The notes below the pieces were generated by a model. It was not told the DNA's origin. It worked only from the letters and a program-made list of their open reading frames with translations, and ran no database searches. Of a DNA stretch of 64,000 bases, positions 9,396-18,216 are shown in pieces (positions within the stretch are counted from its first letter, which is position 1; each line of letters starts with the position of its first letter). Origin of the DNA: Microbispora amethystogenes (GTDB taxonomy: Bacteria; Actinomycetota; Actinomycetes; Streptosporangiales; Streptosporangiaceae); assembly GCF_016863015.1 (NCBI RefSeq), contig NZ_BOOB01000019.1, positions 62,001 through 126,000 on the forward strand, given 5' to 3'. The position numbers and the translations under genes were made by a program.

Positions 9396-9557
9396 CCCGC
9401 GCGACGGCGACGACCTGAAACAGCCCCGGGGCCCTTGCGAGGTAACTCGAATCCCGTCGACCTTGCTGAATGAGCCATTTTCATCCTGATCATGCTGGTC
9501 AGGATGGGTGCAGGAGGGCCGGCGGGCCGGAGGAGTTGGGGGTGAGGTGAGGCTCCC

Positions 9558-9618
9558 GGTAAGACAGCAGTCGACCAAGATCCGATGCCCCAACCGGAAG
9601 CCTCGATGCTGTCTTACC
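9558..9618 (+). promoter_or_regulatory. Hairpin over the transposase start
   Basis: A 12-base perfect inverted repeat, GGTAAGACAGCA at 9558-9569 and TGCTGTCTTACC at 9607-9618, separated by 37 nt. The loop contains the ATG at 9585, and the second in-frame ATG at 9606 is at the edge of the right arm. In RNA read in from outside, the stem could hide the translation start, a known way for insertion sequences to avoid activation by external transcription. The function is inferred. Confidence 0.55.
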
Positions 9619-10388
9619 CTGCCGCGATTCCCCTGTCGAACCGCACCCTTGCTCGTTTGTCCGAACTCATCCGCGCCCGCCGCGCCGAACACCGCAGCCG
9701 GTGGCGGCGTCTGAACCCCGGGCAGCAGGCGCTGTTGGTACTGGCTCACCTGCGTAACGGGGATACCTACGCTCGCCTTGCCGCGGGCTTCGCCATCGGG
9801 ACCACCACCGCCTGGCGGTACGTGCGCGAGTCGGTCGACCTGCTCGCCGCCTTGGCCGACGACGTCCAGGCCGCAGCGCTGCGAGCCGCCAGGCTGGCCT
9901 ACGCCATCCTCGACGGCACGCTCATCGCGATCGACCGCATCGCCGACCAGAAGCCCTACTCCTCCGGCAAGCACAAGCACCACGGGGTGAACGTCCAGGT
10001 CCTCGCCGACCCCACCGGCCGCCTGGTCTGGGCCTCTCCGGCTCTACCCGGGGCCGTACACGACCTGACCGCAGCTCGCATCGTGGGCCTGATCGACGCC
10101 CTAACCGCCAACGGCGTCATGACCTTCGCCGACAAGGGCTACCAAGGCGCGGGAGGCACGATACGCACGCCATTCAAGCGCCACCGGCACCGCCCGCGGC
10201 TGTCACGTGGGCAGAAGGACGTCAACTGGGCACACGCGCGAATCCGAGCCCTCGGCGAACGCGCCGTCGCGACCCTGAAAGCGTGGAAGCTACTGTCAAA
10301 GCTCCGCTGCTGCCCTCACCGCGCCACCCCGATCGTGCAGGCCATCCTCTTCCTGCAAGCCGTCGAAGACCACCGCTGGTCAAGATGA
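9585..10388 (+). CDS. IS5-family DDE transposase (DDE_Tnp_4)
   Basis: A 267-residue transposase carried by the insertion sequence at 9472-10398. The N-terminal part is a winged-helix-like DNA-binding region (NGDTYARLAAGFAIGTTTAW). The catalytic triad can be seen as Asp110 (AILDGTLI), Asp183 (FADKGYQG) and Glu225 (ALGERAVATLK), in the usual DDE_Tnp_4 order and spacing. It cuts and rejoins the element ends in the DNA. Length and all catalytic residues are intact, so it is probably active. The start could be ATG 9585 or ATG 9606; both lie within or beside a 12-bp hairpin that may limit translation. Confidence 0.92.
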   Translation: MPQPEASMLSYPAAIPLSNRTLARLSELIRARRAEHRSRWRRLNPGQQALLVLAHLRNGDTYARLAAGFAIGTTTAWRYVRESVDLLAALADDVQAAALRAARLAYAILDGTLIAIDRIADQKPYSSGKHKHHGVNVQVLADPTGRLVWASPALPGAVHDLTAARIVGLIDALTANGVMTFADKGYQGAGGTIRTPFKRHRHRPRLSRGQKDVNWAHARIRALGERAVATLKAWKLLSKLRCCPHRATPIVQAILFLQAVEDHRWSR

Positions 10389-10467
10389 AAATGGCTCAAT
10401 GATCGGCCTACTCCGGCCGCATGGCCCATCTCGACCGAGAAGCCCAAGGTCAGATGGGGTATGGAAT

Positions 10468-10511
10468 GGTGGGGCGCCAGGGACTCGAACCCTGAACCGA
10501 CGGATTAAAAG
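10468..10511. repeat. Attachment-site copy of tRNA-Lys 3' part (outermost)
   Basis: 44 bp identical to 19367-19410 and 26171-26214. On the minus strand it covers the tRNA from the anticodon loop to the CCA end. No 5' half follows, so it is not a tRNA gene. Confidence 0.9.
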
Positions 10512-10923
10512 CGCCCTTGATCAATGCCGCCGCGTGCCGCCTTCTACCATTTCGTCCGCTGCTGCCCCGGGAGTTTGCCGCCTAATCACGCTGGGTGCCC
10601 CGCCGTACCCGTACACGCGAGCGACCACTGAGCAACCATGCGTCCTTGACCATTGAATTCGTCGACGACCCTGCGCACTCGTCGACACTGGTGCCGTCAT
10701 TACAGTCGGCGCGCAGGTCGCTTCGAAAGCGTGGTGCAGGCGCTCAGCGCGGCGTTTCGCCGGGATGCCCCACTATGGGCCGGCCTCCTCGACGAGGATT
10801 GCCCACGCCTCGTCGAGGTGGGATTCTCAGGCTTCTTCAGGGGAGCCGGCTGGCTCGACATGGCCGCGGGTTGCCCAGCGTGCTCGGCGTATCGGCGGGT
10901 AGGGCGTAGGCAGCGATGGATCG
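10512..10923. other. Stretch without a recognisable gene
   Basis: The 412 bases between the outermost attachment copy and the SpoIIE-type phosphatase hold only short open frames without recognisable motifs. It probably contains the phosphatase promoter and decayed islet-edge DNA. Confidence 0.5.
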
Positions 10924-12648
10924 ATGGAAGGCAGAGCGGCGATGAGGCGGCATCTGCCCAGTGCGCGTGGCCATGCCGGGCTGCCCGACCAAAGGTTGGT
11001 GCAGGCGGCCTTCGACAGCGCGGGGGCGGGTATCTATCTGACTGATCATTCTGGGCGTATCACCATGGCGAATCGGCAGGCCGGGGCGTTGCTGGGCCGT
11101 TCCGTGGCGGAGATGGTGGGCGCCGATGCCCACGATCTGCTGCACAGGGGCCCTGACGACGGGCTGACTCCTCGCTCCCCCTGTCGGCTGATGGGAGTGC
11201 TGGAGCACGGTCGTCCGGCGCGTGGCGATGAGTCGATCTTCCTGCGGGGTGACGGCAGCCTGCTGCCGGTCTCCTTGTCGGCCGCTCCGATAGTGCAGGA
11301 GGGCGGGCAGGTGCTCGGGCTGATCGTCGTCTTCACCGACATCACCGAGCGGCTGAACCTCTCTCGTCAGCAGGCCGACCAACTGGCCATGTTGGAGGAC
11401 TTCAACGCCCGCCTGACGCTGGTCACTGAGATCACCTCTGTGCTGACCCAGACGCTGGAAGTGGACGAGGCCTTGCGACGGCTGGGCAGGCTGATCGTCC
11501 CGCGGCTGGCCGACTGGGCGGTGGTGGATCTGCGTATCGATCACGATGAGGTGGAGCGGGTGGTGGTGATCCCTCCTGCGGATGAGGCGAGGAGGTCCCC
11601 GCTGCCCGAGCCCTCGAGTCCCCTGCTGGCGCGGGTGCTGGATCGGGGTGAGACCGTTTTGTTGGGCCCGGATGAGATGGTCGGTGAGGCGGGCTCCTGC
11701 ATGGCCGCCGCGCAGCGTGAGCTGTTCGCGGTCCGGGGAGCGGTGTCGGCGATCATCACGCCGCTACGCACCCAGCGGCAGGTGCTGGGGGCTCTCACTG
11801 TGGCGCGCACCGACCCGGCCCGCCCCTTCGACGCCACCGATGTGACGCTGGTCACCGACATCGGGCGTCGCGCGGGGCTGGCGGTGGGCAACGCGCGCCT
11901 GTTCGGCCAGCAACGCGAGGTGGCCGAAACGATGCAACATCACCTGTTGGCTCCCCTGCCGAAGGTGGGTCACCTTCAGTTGGCCGCGCGCTACTTGCCG
12001 GCCCCGGTGGGGTCTCAGGTCGGGGGTGACTGGTACGACGCCTTCCTGCTGCCCGACGGCGTCACCGCCCTGGTCATCGGTGACGTGGTGGGCCACGACA
12101 TCACGGCCGCCGCCGAGATGGCCCAGCTGCGCAGCATGGTGCGCACGCTGGCGTGGGACCGCTGCGTTTCGCCCAGCCTGGTCGTCAACCGGGTGGACCA
12201 GGCGATGTCCGCCGTCACAGACGTGCCCATGGCCACGATGATCTTCGCGCGTGTGGAGGGCCCCGAAGGGGGTCCCTGGCAGTTGCGCTGGAGCAACGCC
12301 GGGCATCCGCCGCCTCTACTGGTCACCCCTGACGGGCGTGCCCGCTACCTGGAACAAAGGCAGGATCTGCTGCTCGGGCTCCGCCTGGGTATCGAATCAA
12401 CCAGGCGCGACGCCGTCGAGCCGATGCCGGCCGGGAGCACCCTCGTGCTCTACACCGACGGCCTCGTCGAAAGCCCCGGCAGCGACCTGGCCACCGGACT
12501 GGCCCGGCTGCTGCGTCAGGCCGCGGCCGCGGCTCACCGCCCGCTGGAGGACTTGTGCGACGAGATCGTCCGACGCATACCCCTCGGAACCACCGACGAC
12601 GTCGCCCTTCTCGCGCTACGCCTTCCCGCGTGCGGCGCTTACACCTGA
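10924..12648 (+). CDS. PAS-GAF-SpoIIE serine phosphatase
   Basis: A 574-residue cytosolic signalling protein. Domain order: a PAS domain at about residues 25-140 (IYLTDHSGRITMANRQA to VVFTDITERL), a GAF domain at about 160-315, and a PP2C/SpoIIE phosphatase at about 345-565. The phosphatase keeps its metal-binding acids: GGDWYDAF, VIGDVVGHD and the final GTTDDVALL. Such enzymes dephosphorylate STAS-domain anti-anti-sigma factors and so free sigma factors in stress partner-switching. A STAS protein lies 3 kb downstream on the other strand (15672-16625), but it lacks the usual Ser, so it may not be the substrate. ATG 10924 or ATG 10942 may be the start. First gene of the outer tRNA-Lys islet; convergent with the desaturase genes. 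Confidence 0.88.
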   Translation: MEGRAAMRRHLPSARGHAGLPDQRLVQAAFDSAGAGIYLTDHSGRITMANRQAGALLGRSVAEMVGADAHDLLHRGPDDGLTPRSPCRLMGVLEHGRPARGDESIFLRGDGSLLPVSLSAAPIVQEGGQVLGLIVVFTDITERLNLSRQQADQLAMLEDFNARLTLVTEITSVLTQTLEVDEALRRLGRLIVPRLADWAVVDLRIDHDEVERVVVIPPADEARRSPLPEPSSPLLARVLDRGETVLLGPDEMVGEAGSCMAAAQRELFAVRGAVSAIITPLRTQRQVLGALTVARTDPARPFDATDVTLVTDIGRRAGLAVGNARLFGQQREVAETMQHHLLAPLPKVGHLQLAARYLPAPVGSQVGGDWYDAFLLPDGVTALVIGDVVGHDITAAAEMAQLRSMVRTLAWDRCVSPSLVVNRVDQAMSAVTDVPMATMIFARVEGPEGGPWQLRWSNAGHPPPLLVTPDGRARYLEQRQDLLLGLRLGIESTRRDAVEPMPAGSTLVLYTDGLVESPGSDLATGLARLLRQAAAAAHRPLEDLCDEIVRRIPLGTTDDVALLALRLPACGAYT

Positions 12649-12805
12649 TCGTGTAGGGGTCATGCCTGCGGCCGGGGCGTACGGTCGTTCCGCAAGCAGG
12701 CCACACAGACACGCCTTTCGGTTCTGGCCCATATTCGACGGGCATCTGGCCCCGGGCTCTCCGCGAGTCCGGTGCCGTGTCATGCGGCAGTGGATCCGCT
12801 CGGGC

Positions 12806-13915
12806 TCAGGCCGCCGCCTTGAACGACGCCGGCGGCCCGGCCGCTGGTCGCCGCGGGCTCGGCCCCGGCAGGGCCATCCGCAGGACGCGTTTCCAGACCG
12901 AACCCGCCTGCCGGGCCAGCGATCCGGACGTGTACGGCAGACCGAATCGCTCGCACAGGGCGCGGACCCGCGGCGCGATCTCCGCGTACCGGTTGCTGGG
13001 CAGGTCGGGAAACAGGTGGTGCTCGATCTGGTGGCTGAGGTTGCCGCTCATTATGTGGAAGAGGCGTCCGCCGTCGATGTTGCACGAGCCGAGAAGCTGC
13101 CGTACGTACCACTCGCCGCGGGTCTCGTTCTCGAGCCGGTCCTCGGTGAAGACCTCCGCGCCCTCCGGAAAGTGGCCGCAGAAGATGATGGTGTGCCCCC
13201 ACACGTTGCGCGCGATGTTCGCGGTCAGATTGCCGAGCAGGACCGGGAGGAAGGCCGGACCGGCGAGCAGCGGGAACGCGACGTAGTCCTTGACAACCTG
13301 GCGCCGAATCTTGCCCGCGACGGCACGGAGCTGGGTCAGGGCCTCTTTGAGGTCCTTCTTCCCTGACGGGATGCGCTCGAGTTCCAGGTCGTATATCGCG
13401 ATGCCGTACTCGAAGAAGAGCGCCAGCAGCGCGTTGTAGAACGGCTGGGCGAGGTAGATCGGATGCCATCGCTGCTCCGGGCTGATCCGCACCACCGAAT
13501 AGCCGATGTCCCGATCCTTGCCGAGCACGTTCGTCCAGGTGTGGTGGACGAAGTTGTGCGAGTGCTTCCACTGATCGGCCGGGGAAGCGAAGTCCCACTC
13601 CCACGTGGTCGAATGGATCTTTGGGTCCCGCATCCAGTCCCACTGCCCGTGCAGCACGTTGTGACCGATCTCCATGTTCTCCAGGATCTTCGCGACGGCC
13701 AGTGCCGCTGTGCCGGCGGCCCAGGCGGGGGGCAGCCAGGAGGCGAACAGCAGGGCCCTACCTGTCAGCTCCAGCTTGCGCTGGGCCGCGATGAGACCCC
13801 GGATGTAAAGCGCGTCCCGCTCGCCGAGGCTCGCGAGCACCTCGTCGCGGATCTTGTCCAGCTCGCGGCCGAACTCTTCGGCGTCGACTGGGGCCAGATG
13901 GGATGTGGCAGGCAT
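12806..13915 (-). CDS. DesA3-like acyl-CoA/lipid fatty acid desaturase
   Basis: A 369-residue membrane desaturase with the three His boxes that bind the di-iron centre: GHNVLH at about 84-89, HSHNFVHH at about 118-125 and HQIEHH near 305. Hydrophobic segments near 55-75 and in the middle fit a membrane protein with both termini in the cytosol. The family (mycobacterial DesA3 and actinobacterial linoleoyl-CoA-desaturase-like enzymes) puts a double bond, typically delta-9, into fatty acyl chains using oxygen and electrons from a flavin/[2Fe-2S] reductase. That reductase is the upstream gene, 11 bp away on the same strand, so the two form an operon equivalent to desA3/Rv3230c. Regiochemistry is assumed from the family. 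The pair is cargo of the outer islet. Confidence 0.92.
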   Translation of the reverse strand: MPATSHLAPVDAEEFGRELDKIRDEVLASLGERDALYIRGLIAAQRKLELTGRALLFASWLPPAWAAGTAALAVAKILENMEIGHNVLHGQWDWMRDPKIHSTTWEWDFASPADQWKHSHNFVHHTWTNVLGKDRDIGYSVVRISPEQRWHPIYLAQPFYNALLALFFEYGIAIYDLELERIPSGKKDLKEALTQLRAVAGKIRRQVVKDYVAFPLLAGPAFLPVLLGNLTANIARNVWGHTIIFCGHFPEGAEVFTEDRLENETRGEWYVRQLLGSCNIDGGRLFHIMSGNLSHQIEHHLFPDLPSNRYAEIAPRVRALCERFGLPYTSGSLARQAGSVWKRVLRMALPGPSPRRPAAGPPASFKAAA

Positions 13916-13926
13916 GCGTGTTCCTC

Positions 13927-15015
13927 TCAGAGCTCGATCTCGACTGGGCCGGCCGCCACCGACACGCAGGGCTGGATCATCTCTCCCGCGTCTCCGTGCA
14001 CCTGGCCGGTCCGTACGTCACGTACCTGACCGGAGCGAAGGCGCGCGACGCATCCGTAGCAGATGCCCATGCGACAGCCGCTCGGCATGAGCACCCCCGC
14101 GTTCTCACCGACGGCCAGCAACGGCGTCTCGCCGTCGGCCTCGGCTTCTCGGCCGCTCCTGGTGAAGCGGACGTGTCCCCCCGAACCCGCTGCCGCTGCC
14201 GGCACCAGACTGAAGCGCTCGACATGGAGGCCGTCCGCGGGCCCGGTCCAGTACGCCGTGATGTCGTCGAGCATCGCCGGTGGCCCGCACGCCCAGATGG
14301 ACCGCTCGGTCCAGTCCGGGCAGAGCCGGGCCAGCTCCGCGGGCCGCAGCCGCCCCTCAGAGCGTGTGTGCCGTTCGTGCAGGCGCAGCCGCGGCCATCG
14401 CGCGGCCAGGCTCCGGAGCCGCCCGCCGAAGATGACGTCGGCGGATGTCGGCGCCGAATGAACCAGTACGACGTCCGGTCCGTCCGCATTGTCTAGACGC
14501 AGGCCGTCCAGCATCGCCATCACCGGTGTGATGCCGCTCCCGGCGGTGACGAACAGCAGGCGCGGCGGTGGTGGCTCGGGAAGGACGAACGCTCCCTCGG
14601 GCCGGCTCAGCCTGAGCACCGCCCCGGGCGCTGTGCTCCGCACCAGGTAGTTGGAGACGAGCCCGCCGCGCACGGCCTTTACCGTGATGGTGACGCAATC
14701 GCCGGACCTGCCCGGGGCCGACGACAGTGAGAAGGTGCGCCAGTGTCGCCGTCCGTCGATGTCGACGCCGATCCGGACCCATTGGCCGGGACAGTGTGCG
14801 ATCCAGCTCCGGCCCGGGCGGATGATCAGGGTCGCCGCGTCGGCGGTTTCCGCGTGCACCGCCTCGACTCGGCCGCACAGTTCCCCCGCGCCCCAGAGCG
14901 GATTGATCAACTCGAAATAGTCCTCGGGAACCAGCGGCGACGTCAGCCACTGCGCGGCTGTCGCCAGCCGGCGTAGGAGTGCCACAGGGGATGCGGACGC
15001 ACGCGTAAGGATCAC
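13927..15015 (-). CDS. Ferredoxin reductase with C-terminal [2Fe-2S] domain (desaturase partner)
   Basis: A 362-residue electron-transfer protein. It has a flavin-binding beta-barrel with the HWRTFSLSSAP motif (the RxYS-type FAD site, here RTFS), an NAD(P)H domain starting with LLFVTAGSGITPVMAML and a CGPPAML motif, and a C-terminal plant-type ferredoxin domain with CRMGICYGC plus a later Cys (IQPCVSV). It carries electrons from NADPH through flavin and the iron-sulphur cluster to the downstream DesA3-like desaturase, as Rv3230c does for DesA3 in mycobacteria. First gene of the two-gene operon; ATG at 15015. All cofactor motifs are intact. Confidence 0.92.
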   Translation of the reverse strand: MILTRASASPVALLRRLATAAQWLTSPLVPEDYFELINPLWGAGELCGRVEAVHAETADAATLIIRPGRSWIAHCPGQWVRIGVDIDGRRHWRTFSLSSAPGRSGDCVTITVKAVRGGLVSNYLVRSTAPGAVLRLSRPEGAFVLPEPPPPRLLFVTAGSGITPVMAMLDGLRLDNADGPDVVLVHSAPTSADVIFGGRLRSLAARWPRLRLHERHTRSEGRLRPAELARLCPDWTERSIWACGPPAMLDDITAYWTGPADGLHVERFSLVPAAAAGSGGHVRFTRSGREAEADGETPLLAVGENAGVLMPSGCRMGICYGCVARLRSGQVRDVRTGQVHGDAGEMIQPCVSVAAGPVEIEL

Positions 15016-15298
15016 AGAGCCTTCCCGAGGCAGTCGAGGATCCAGGCCTTGAACGGGCTATCCACACGGACATGTACCCGGCGCCCGCGTCCGGCAGCCG
15101 TGGGCCGTGGCCACGAAGGGCTCAGGAAGCGGTTCAGGACCGGTAAGGCCGGCCGGGCCCGTCGGAGGCCCGTCGGCAGCACGGCTACAGGAAGAGGTTC
15201 GCGAAGCCCGCCCGAAGCGGCGACGCGGATGCTACGCGGAGGGCTTTGCGGGGATACCCATGTGGACCCGGTCCCCTCCTTACGATGAGGAGCAGCGT

Positions 15299-15550
15299 AT
15301 GACCATGGACGCTCCAGCCGGGCTGCTCTACTTGCTGAGCGTTGGCAAGGAAAAGGAACTGATTCTCCGCGTGCACGGCACGATGCCCGCAGTCGAGAGA
15401 CTCGTTAGCTGGATGGAGCAGGGCACTGTGGTGTCCCTTCAGATTTCCCACGAGGGCGAGCAGGATACGTTCACCTACGTGGTCAACTTCAGGCACGTGG
15501 TGGCAGCCCGCTTCGCTCCCTACGCGACGACACGAATCAGCAGCTTCTGA
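15299..15550 (+). CDS. Small hypothetical protein (83 residues)
   Basis: Starts at ATG 15299 with GAGGAG about 6 nt upstream. The sequence has no signal peptide or membrane segment. It reads as a small alpha/beta protein (LLYLLSVGKEKELILRVHGT; VSLQISHEGEQDTFTYVVNF) ending in SSF. I do not recognise a family. It stands alone between the reductase gene (divergent) and the STAS gene (convergent), within the outer tRNA-Lys islet. A good Shine-Dalgarno sequence and regular codon use support it being real. Confidence 0.6.
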   Translation: MTMDAPAGLLYLLSVGKEKELILRVHGTMPAVERLVSWMEQGTVVSLQISHEGEQDTFTYVVNFRHVVAARFAPYATTRISSF

Positions 15551-15671
15551 GCCGTCGCGTAGAGCCTTGTGCGGTGCTCGGCCCCCGTCTCCCGGGTCAC
15601 TGGCTCGTTCGCGGCCGCGCCTGTTGTGTGGCGAGGGCTTGCCGCCTGCGTCGCGGATCGAGGGCCTTCGG

Positions 15672-16625
15672 CTACGCCAGCATCGGGATGGTGCGGTCCA
15701 GGCCGTTCACATGCAGTAACCGAGACATGTACGGACGGGGTGTGCTCAGGGAGAGGGTGATCCCCATCGTCTTGGCGCGGCGCTGGATGCCGACCAGGAC
15801 GCCCAGCCCGCAGGCGTCGCATGCCGCCACACCCGACAGGTCGAGAATGAGCAGGCTCCTGCTGTAGCGCAGGACGTTCAGCAGATCCTCGCGCAGGTCG
15901 GGACTGGTGAAGATGTCGATCTCACCGGACAGCCGGATGGTCGTCGGAACCGACGGGTCGGCCCTGCCAAGTGGCGCGGGGTCACGGATGGCGATGGAAT
16001 GCTCCGGTCGGCAACGAGACGGGTCCTCTGGCGGCAGGCTTGGCAGGTGGGCGTCCGATCGGCGGTTTCGGCATCCGCGGAGCAGGTCCGCCGGCAGCGT
16101 AGTGATGTGCACTCCCTCGTTCTCCCCGTCCGCATCCCGTGTACCGATGGCGTGGTGGGCTGCGGTGGTGAGGAGGTCGAGCGGGAGCGGGCCGAACGTG
16201 CCCTTACTGGCGAGCATGAGCGCCGCCCCGGCGGGACCGTCCGCGGTGTATGGCGGGACGACCAGCAGGATGACAGGCTCAGCCTCCGCGAATGTCAGGG
16301 TGACGAGGCGAGGATCGGCACTGTGGAACCAGCCCACTTTGACCTGGCGTCCGCCGGCCTGGACGCGGTGGGGGATGTGGTCCCACGCGTCGACGTGCAC
16401 GCCGACGCGCAGCGTCGTCAGGCCCAGTCGCTGGTCGACGGCGGCGATGAGACCCGGTAGCTCCACCGTGGCGTCACGGGAATGCGGCCACCACGCCCCG
16501 TCCACGGTGCCCCTCAGGCCAAGGACGGGAGCCAACCGTAGCCGAACGTCGGAGCCGATGACGGGTGCTGTGCCGGCAGGGGGGCTGGACGGTGTGATGG
16601 AAGGAGAGAGCAGCGTCGGTGTCAT
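15672..16625 (-). CDS. DUF5994-STAS fusion protein lacking the phosphorylatable serine
   Basis: A 317-residue protein. Residues 25-160 resemble DUF5994 (RLRLAPVLGLRGTVDGAWWP to VDAWDHIPHRVQAGGRQVKV), an actinobacterial domain of unknown role. Residues about 230-315 form a STAS domain of the anti-sigma-antagonist type (TTIRLSGEIDIFTSPDLRED; LLILDLSGVAACDACGLGVL). The usual D-S-S-G phospho-site loop is D-A-C-G here, so the classical kinase/phosphatase switch cannot work; the protein may be constitutively active or use another mechanism. The ATG at 16625 is chosen because the stretch to 16703 has no similarity to DUF5994. A 12-bp palindrome (16751-16762) lies in an AT-rich patch upstream and may be an operator. 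Confidence 0.75.
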   Translation of the reverse strand: MTPTLLSPSITPSSPPAGTAPVIGSDVRLRLAPVLGLRGTVDGAWWPHSRDATVELPGLIAAVDQRLGLTTLRVGVHVDAWDHIPHRVQAGGRQVKVGWFHSADPRLVTLTFAEAEPVILLVVPPYTADGPAGAALMLASKGTFGPLPLDLLTTAAHHAIGTRDADGENEGVHITTLPADLLRGCRNRRSDAHLPSLPPEDPSRCRPEHSIAIRDPAPLGRADPSVPTTIRLSGEIDIFTSPDLREDLLNVLRYSRSLLILDLSGVAACDACGLGVLVGIQRRAKTMGITLSLSTPRPYMSRLLHVNGLDRTIPMLA

Positions 16626-17175
16626 GATCGCCTGGCCTGTCTTGGTCCTCGAAAGGACCGCGTCCTGATATTTCGCCGTGGGCGACGCCGACCTGAGTGC
16701 CAACGCACGAGAAGTCCTCGGTGTTTAGATATTACCTCCTGGTTTTCTGGAATGGCGCCATTTTGGAAAGTAAAATGCCCGTGACTTTCAGAGCCGTGCA
16801 GGCGCGGGTGCACGGGTCGGGAACCATCCGGAATTCCATGAAAGAGATCTCACGGGCTTGGGTCACTCGCCGGAGCGACCTCACTGACGGGTGCCTCCAG
16901 GTTCATCGCTGGGTGCGACGTCGCGCCCCTCACCCGTATCGGGCCGCCGCGCGCGGCGGCCCGGCTCCCGATCTCTACCCTGCCGCCGCTGTCCCGTCCG
17001 GACGGTGCCCGCCGAACGAGCTGGCGGAGACTGTCCCGCCGCGCTGGCCGGCACCCCGCCTGCCCTGACCGATCGGGCGCGGATGCCCGGCGGCAGTCAC
17101 TTTTCCTGATTAGATTACGCTGCCGAAAATTCGCGGGTTCGCACAACCTGGAAGCGTGAGAGATCCGGTGGTGGC
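16626..17175. other. Non-coding stretch with an AT-rich patch
   Basis: No convincing gene in 550 bases. An AT-rich patch at about 16725-16790 stands out in this GC-rich region and holds the perfect palindrome AATGGCGCCATT at 16751-16762, a candidate operator for the STAS gene. The rest looks like decayed sequence. Confidence 0.5.
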
Positions 17176-18156
17176 CTAGGGGGCGGCGATGGGCAATTGG
17201 AGGATGAAACAGGCGCCGCCGAGTGGGGAGGGTTCGACCCAGACGGTTCCGTGGTGGGCCTTTGCTATATCGCGGGTGATGGCCAGGCCGAGGCCGGTGC
17301 CGGGACCGCCCCGCTGGGAAATGGTTTTGAGCTGGTACATCCGGTCGAAGATGCGTTCCCTGTCCTTCTCCGGCACGCCGGGGCCATCGTCGGACACCGT
17401 CAGTAGCGCACTGCCGTCGCTGCGGCCGACGTGGACCTGCACCTGCTGGGCGGCGTGGTGCTGTGCGTTGTCCAGCAGATTGGTGATGATCTGGCAGATC
17501 CGCGTGCGCATGGCTGTGACCAGGACACCGGGAGCGCAGATGACTTCGATCGAGATGGGGTCGTTCCGGTCTGCGACCTCCTGCCTGACCAGTTCACACA
17601 GGTCGACCCGTTCCCAGTCGGCTTGGGCCGCGCGGGAACGGGCGATCAGAAGAAGTGCTGTAGCCAGCGCATCCAGTCGATCCACTCCATGTACTACCGC
17701 CTCCAGCACGCGGGGGTAGTCCGCTTCGCCGGGACGGGCAGTCGCTTCTTCCACCGTGACGCGTATCCCGGCCAACGGGGAGCGGATCTCGTGGGCGATG
17801 TTGGAGGCGAACTGCCGCTCACGGTCCAGCATGTCCAAACTCGCGTTGATGTTGTCGACCAGCTGCGTTACTTCCTGCGGGTCATGTCGCTGAGCAATTT
17901 GGGCGTGTTCATCGCTGATGTTGATGTCGGCGAGGTCACCGGAGATAGCCCGCACGCGTCGCAGCAGCCGGCGGACCAGCACCCGGCCCGCGACCGCGGC
18001 GGCCAGCATCAGGACGAGGTTCCACCACCGCTTGTGAGAACTGGTGCCTCTCCCTGGACCGGCGCGCTCCAGCCGCTCACTCAGGAATGATCTGCCCATC
18101 AGATGCCCCTCACGAACCATCCCGCTGTGTAGGCTCCCTACCCTCCGATCAGCCAC
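17176..18156 (-). CDS. Orphan, probably N-terminally truncated sensor histidine kinase
   Basis: A 326-residue kinase with one hydrophobic segment (about residues 45-60), a HAMP linker (RAISGDLADINISDEHAQIA), a HisKA domain with the phospho-His (SNIAHEIRSPLAGIRV) and a full HATPase with N-box (TNLLDNAQHHA), G1 (DDGPGVP) and G2 (GTGLGLAI) motifs. The C-terminal half is thus intact. Kinases of this class usually have two membrane helices around a periplasmic sensor; here the first helix and the sensor are missing, and no response regulator is nearby. The gene faces the decayed integrase at 18217, so the 5' part was probably lost in rearrangement at the islet end. A start at 18099 (MGRSFLSERL) is also possible. 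Confidence 0.75.
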   Translation of the reverse strand: MADRRVGSLHSGMVREGHLMGRSFLSERLERAGPGRGTSSHKRWWNLVLMLAAAVAGRVLVRRLLRRVRAISGDLADINISDEHAQIAQRHDPQEVTQLVDNINASLDMLDRERQFASNIAHEIRSPLAGIRVTVEEATARPGEADYPRVLEAVVHGVDRLDALATALLLIARSRAAQADWERVDLCELVRQEVADRNDPISIEVICAPGVLVTAMRTRICQIITNLLDNAQHHAAQQVQVHVGRSDGSALLTVSDDGPGVPEKDRERIFDRMYQLKTISQRGGPGTGLGLAITRDIAKAHHGTVWVEPSPLGGACFILQLPIAAP

Positions 18157-18216
18157 TTACCTCGATCAATTGCCGGCAAGTGGGCCGATACGTGGGCGAC
18201 CTCGTCGCGTACGTCG

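Larger units (their letters stand above)
9472..10398 (+). mobile_element. IS5-family insertion sequence, complete
   Basis: A 927-bp element. The ends are inverted repeats: GAGCCATTTTCATC at the left (9472-9485) and its exact reverse complement at the right (10385-10398), extendable inward with one mismatch. The trinucleotide AAT stands directly outside both ends (9469-9471 and 10399-10401), which fits a 3-bp target duplication. One transposase gene fills most of it. The element lies about 70 bp from the outermost tRNA-Lys fragment at 10468. Intact ends, an intact gene and a matching target duplication suggest a recent insertion. Confidence 0.9.

Noticed and set aside
10468-10511. Extra tRNA-Lys genes at 10468 and 19367
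   Set aside because: Only the 3' half is present in each; acceptor 5' strand, D-arm and half of the anticodon arm are missing. They are attachment-site copies.
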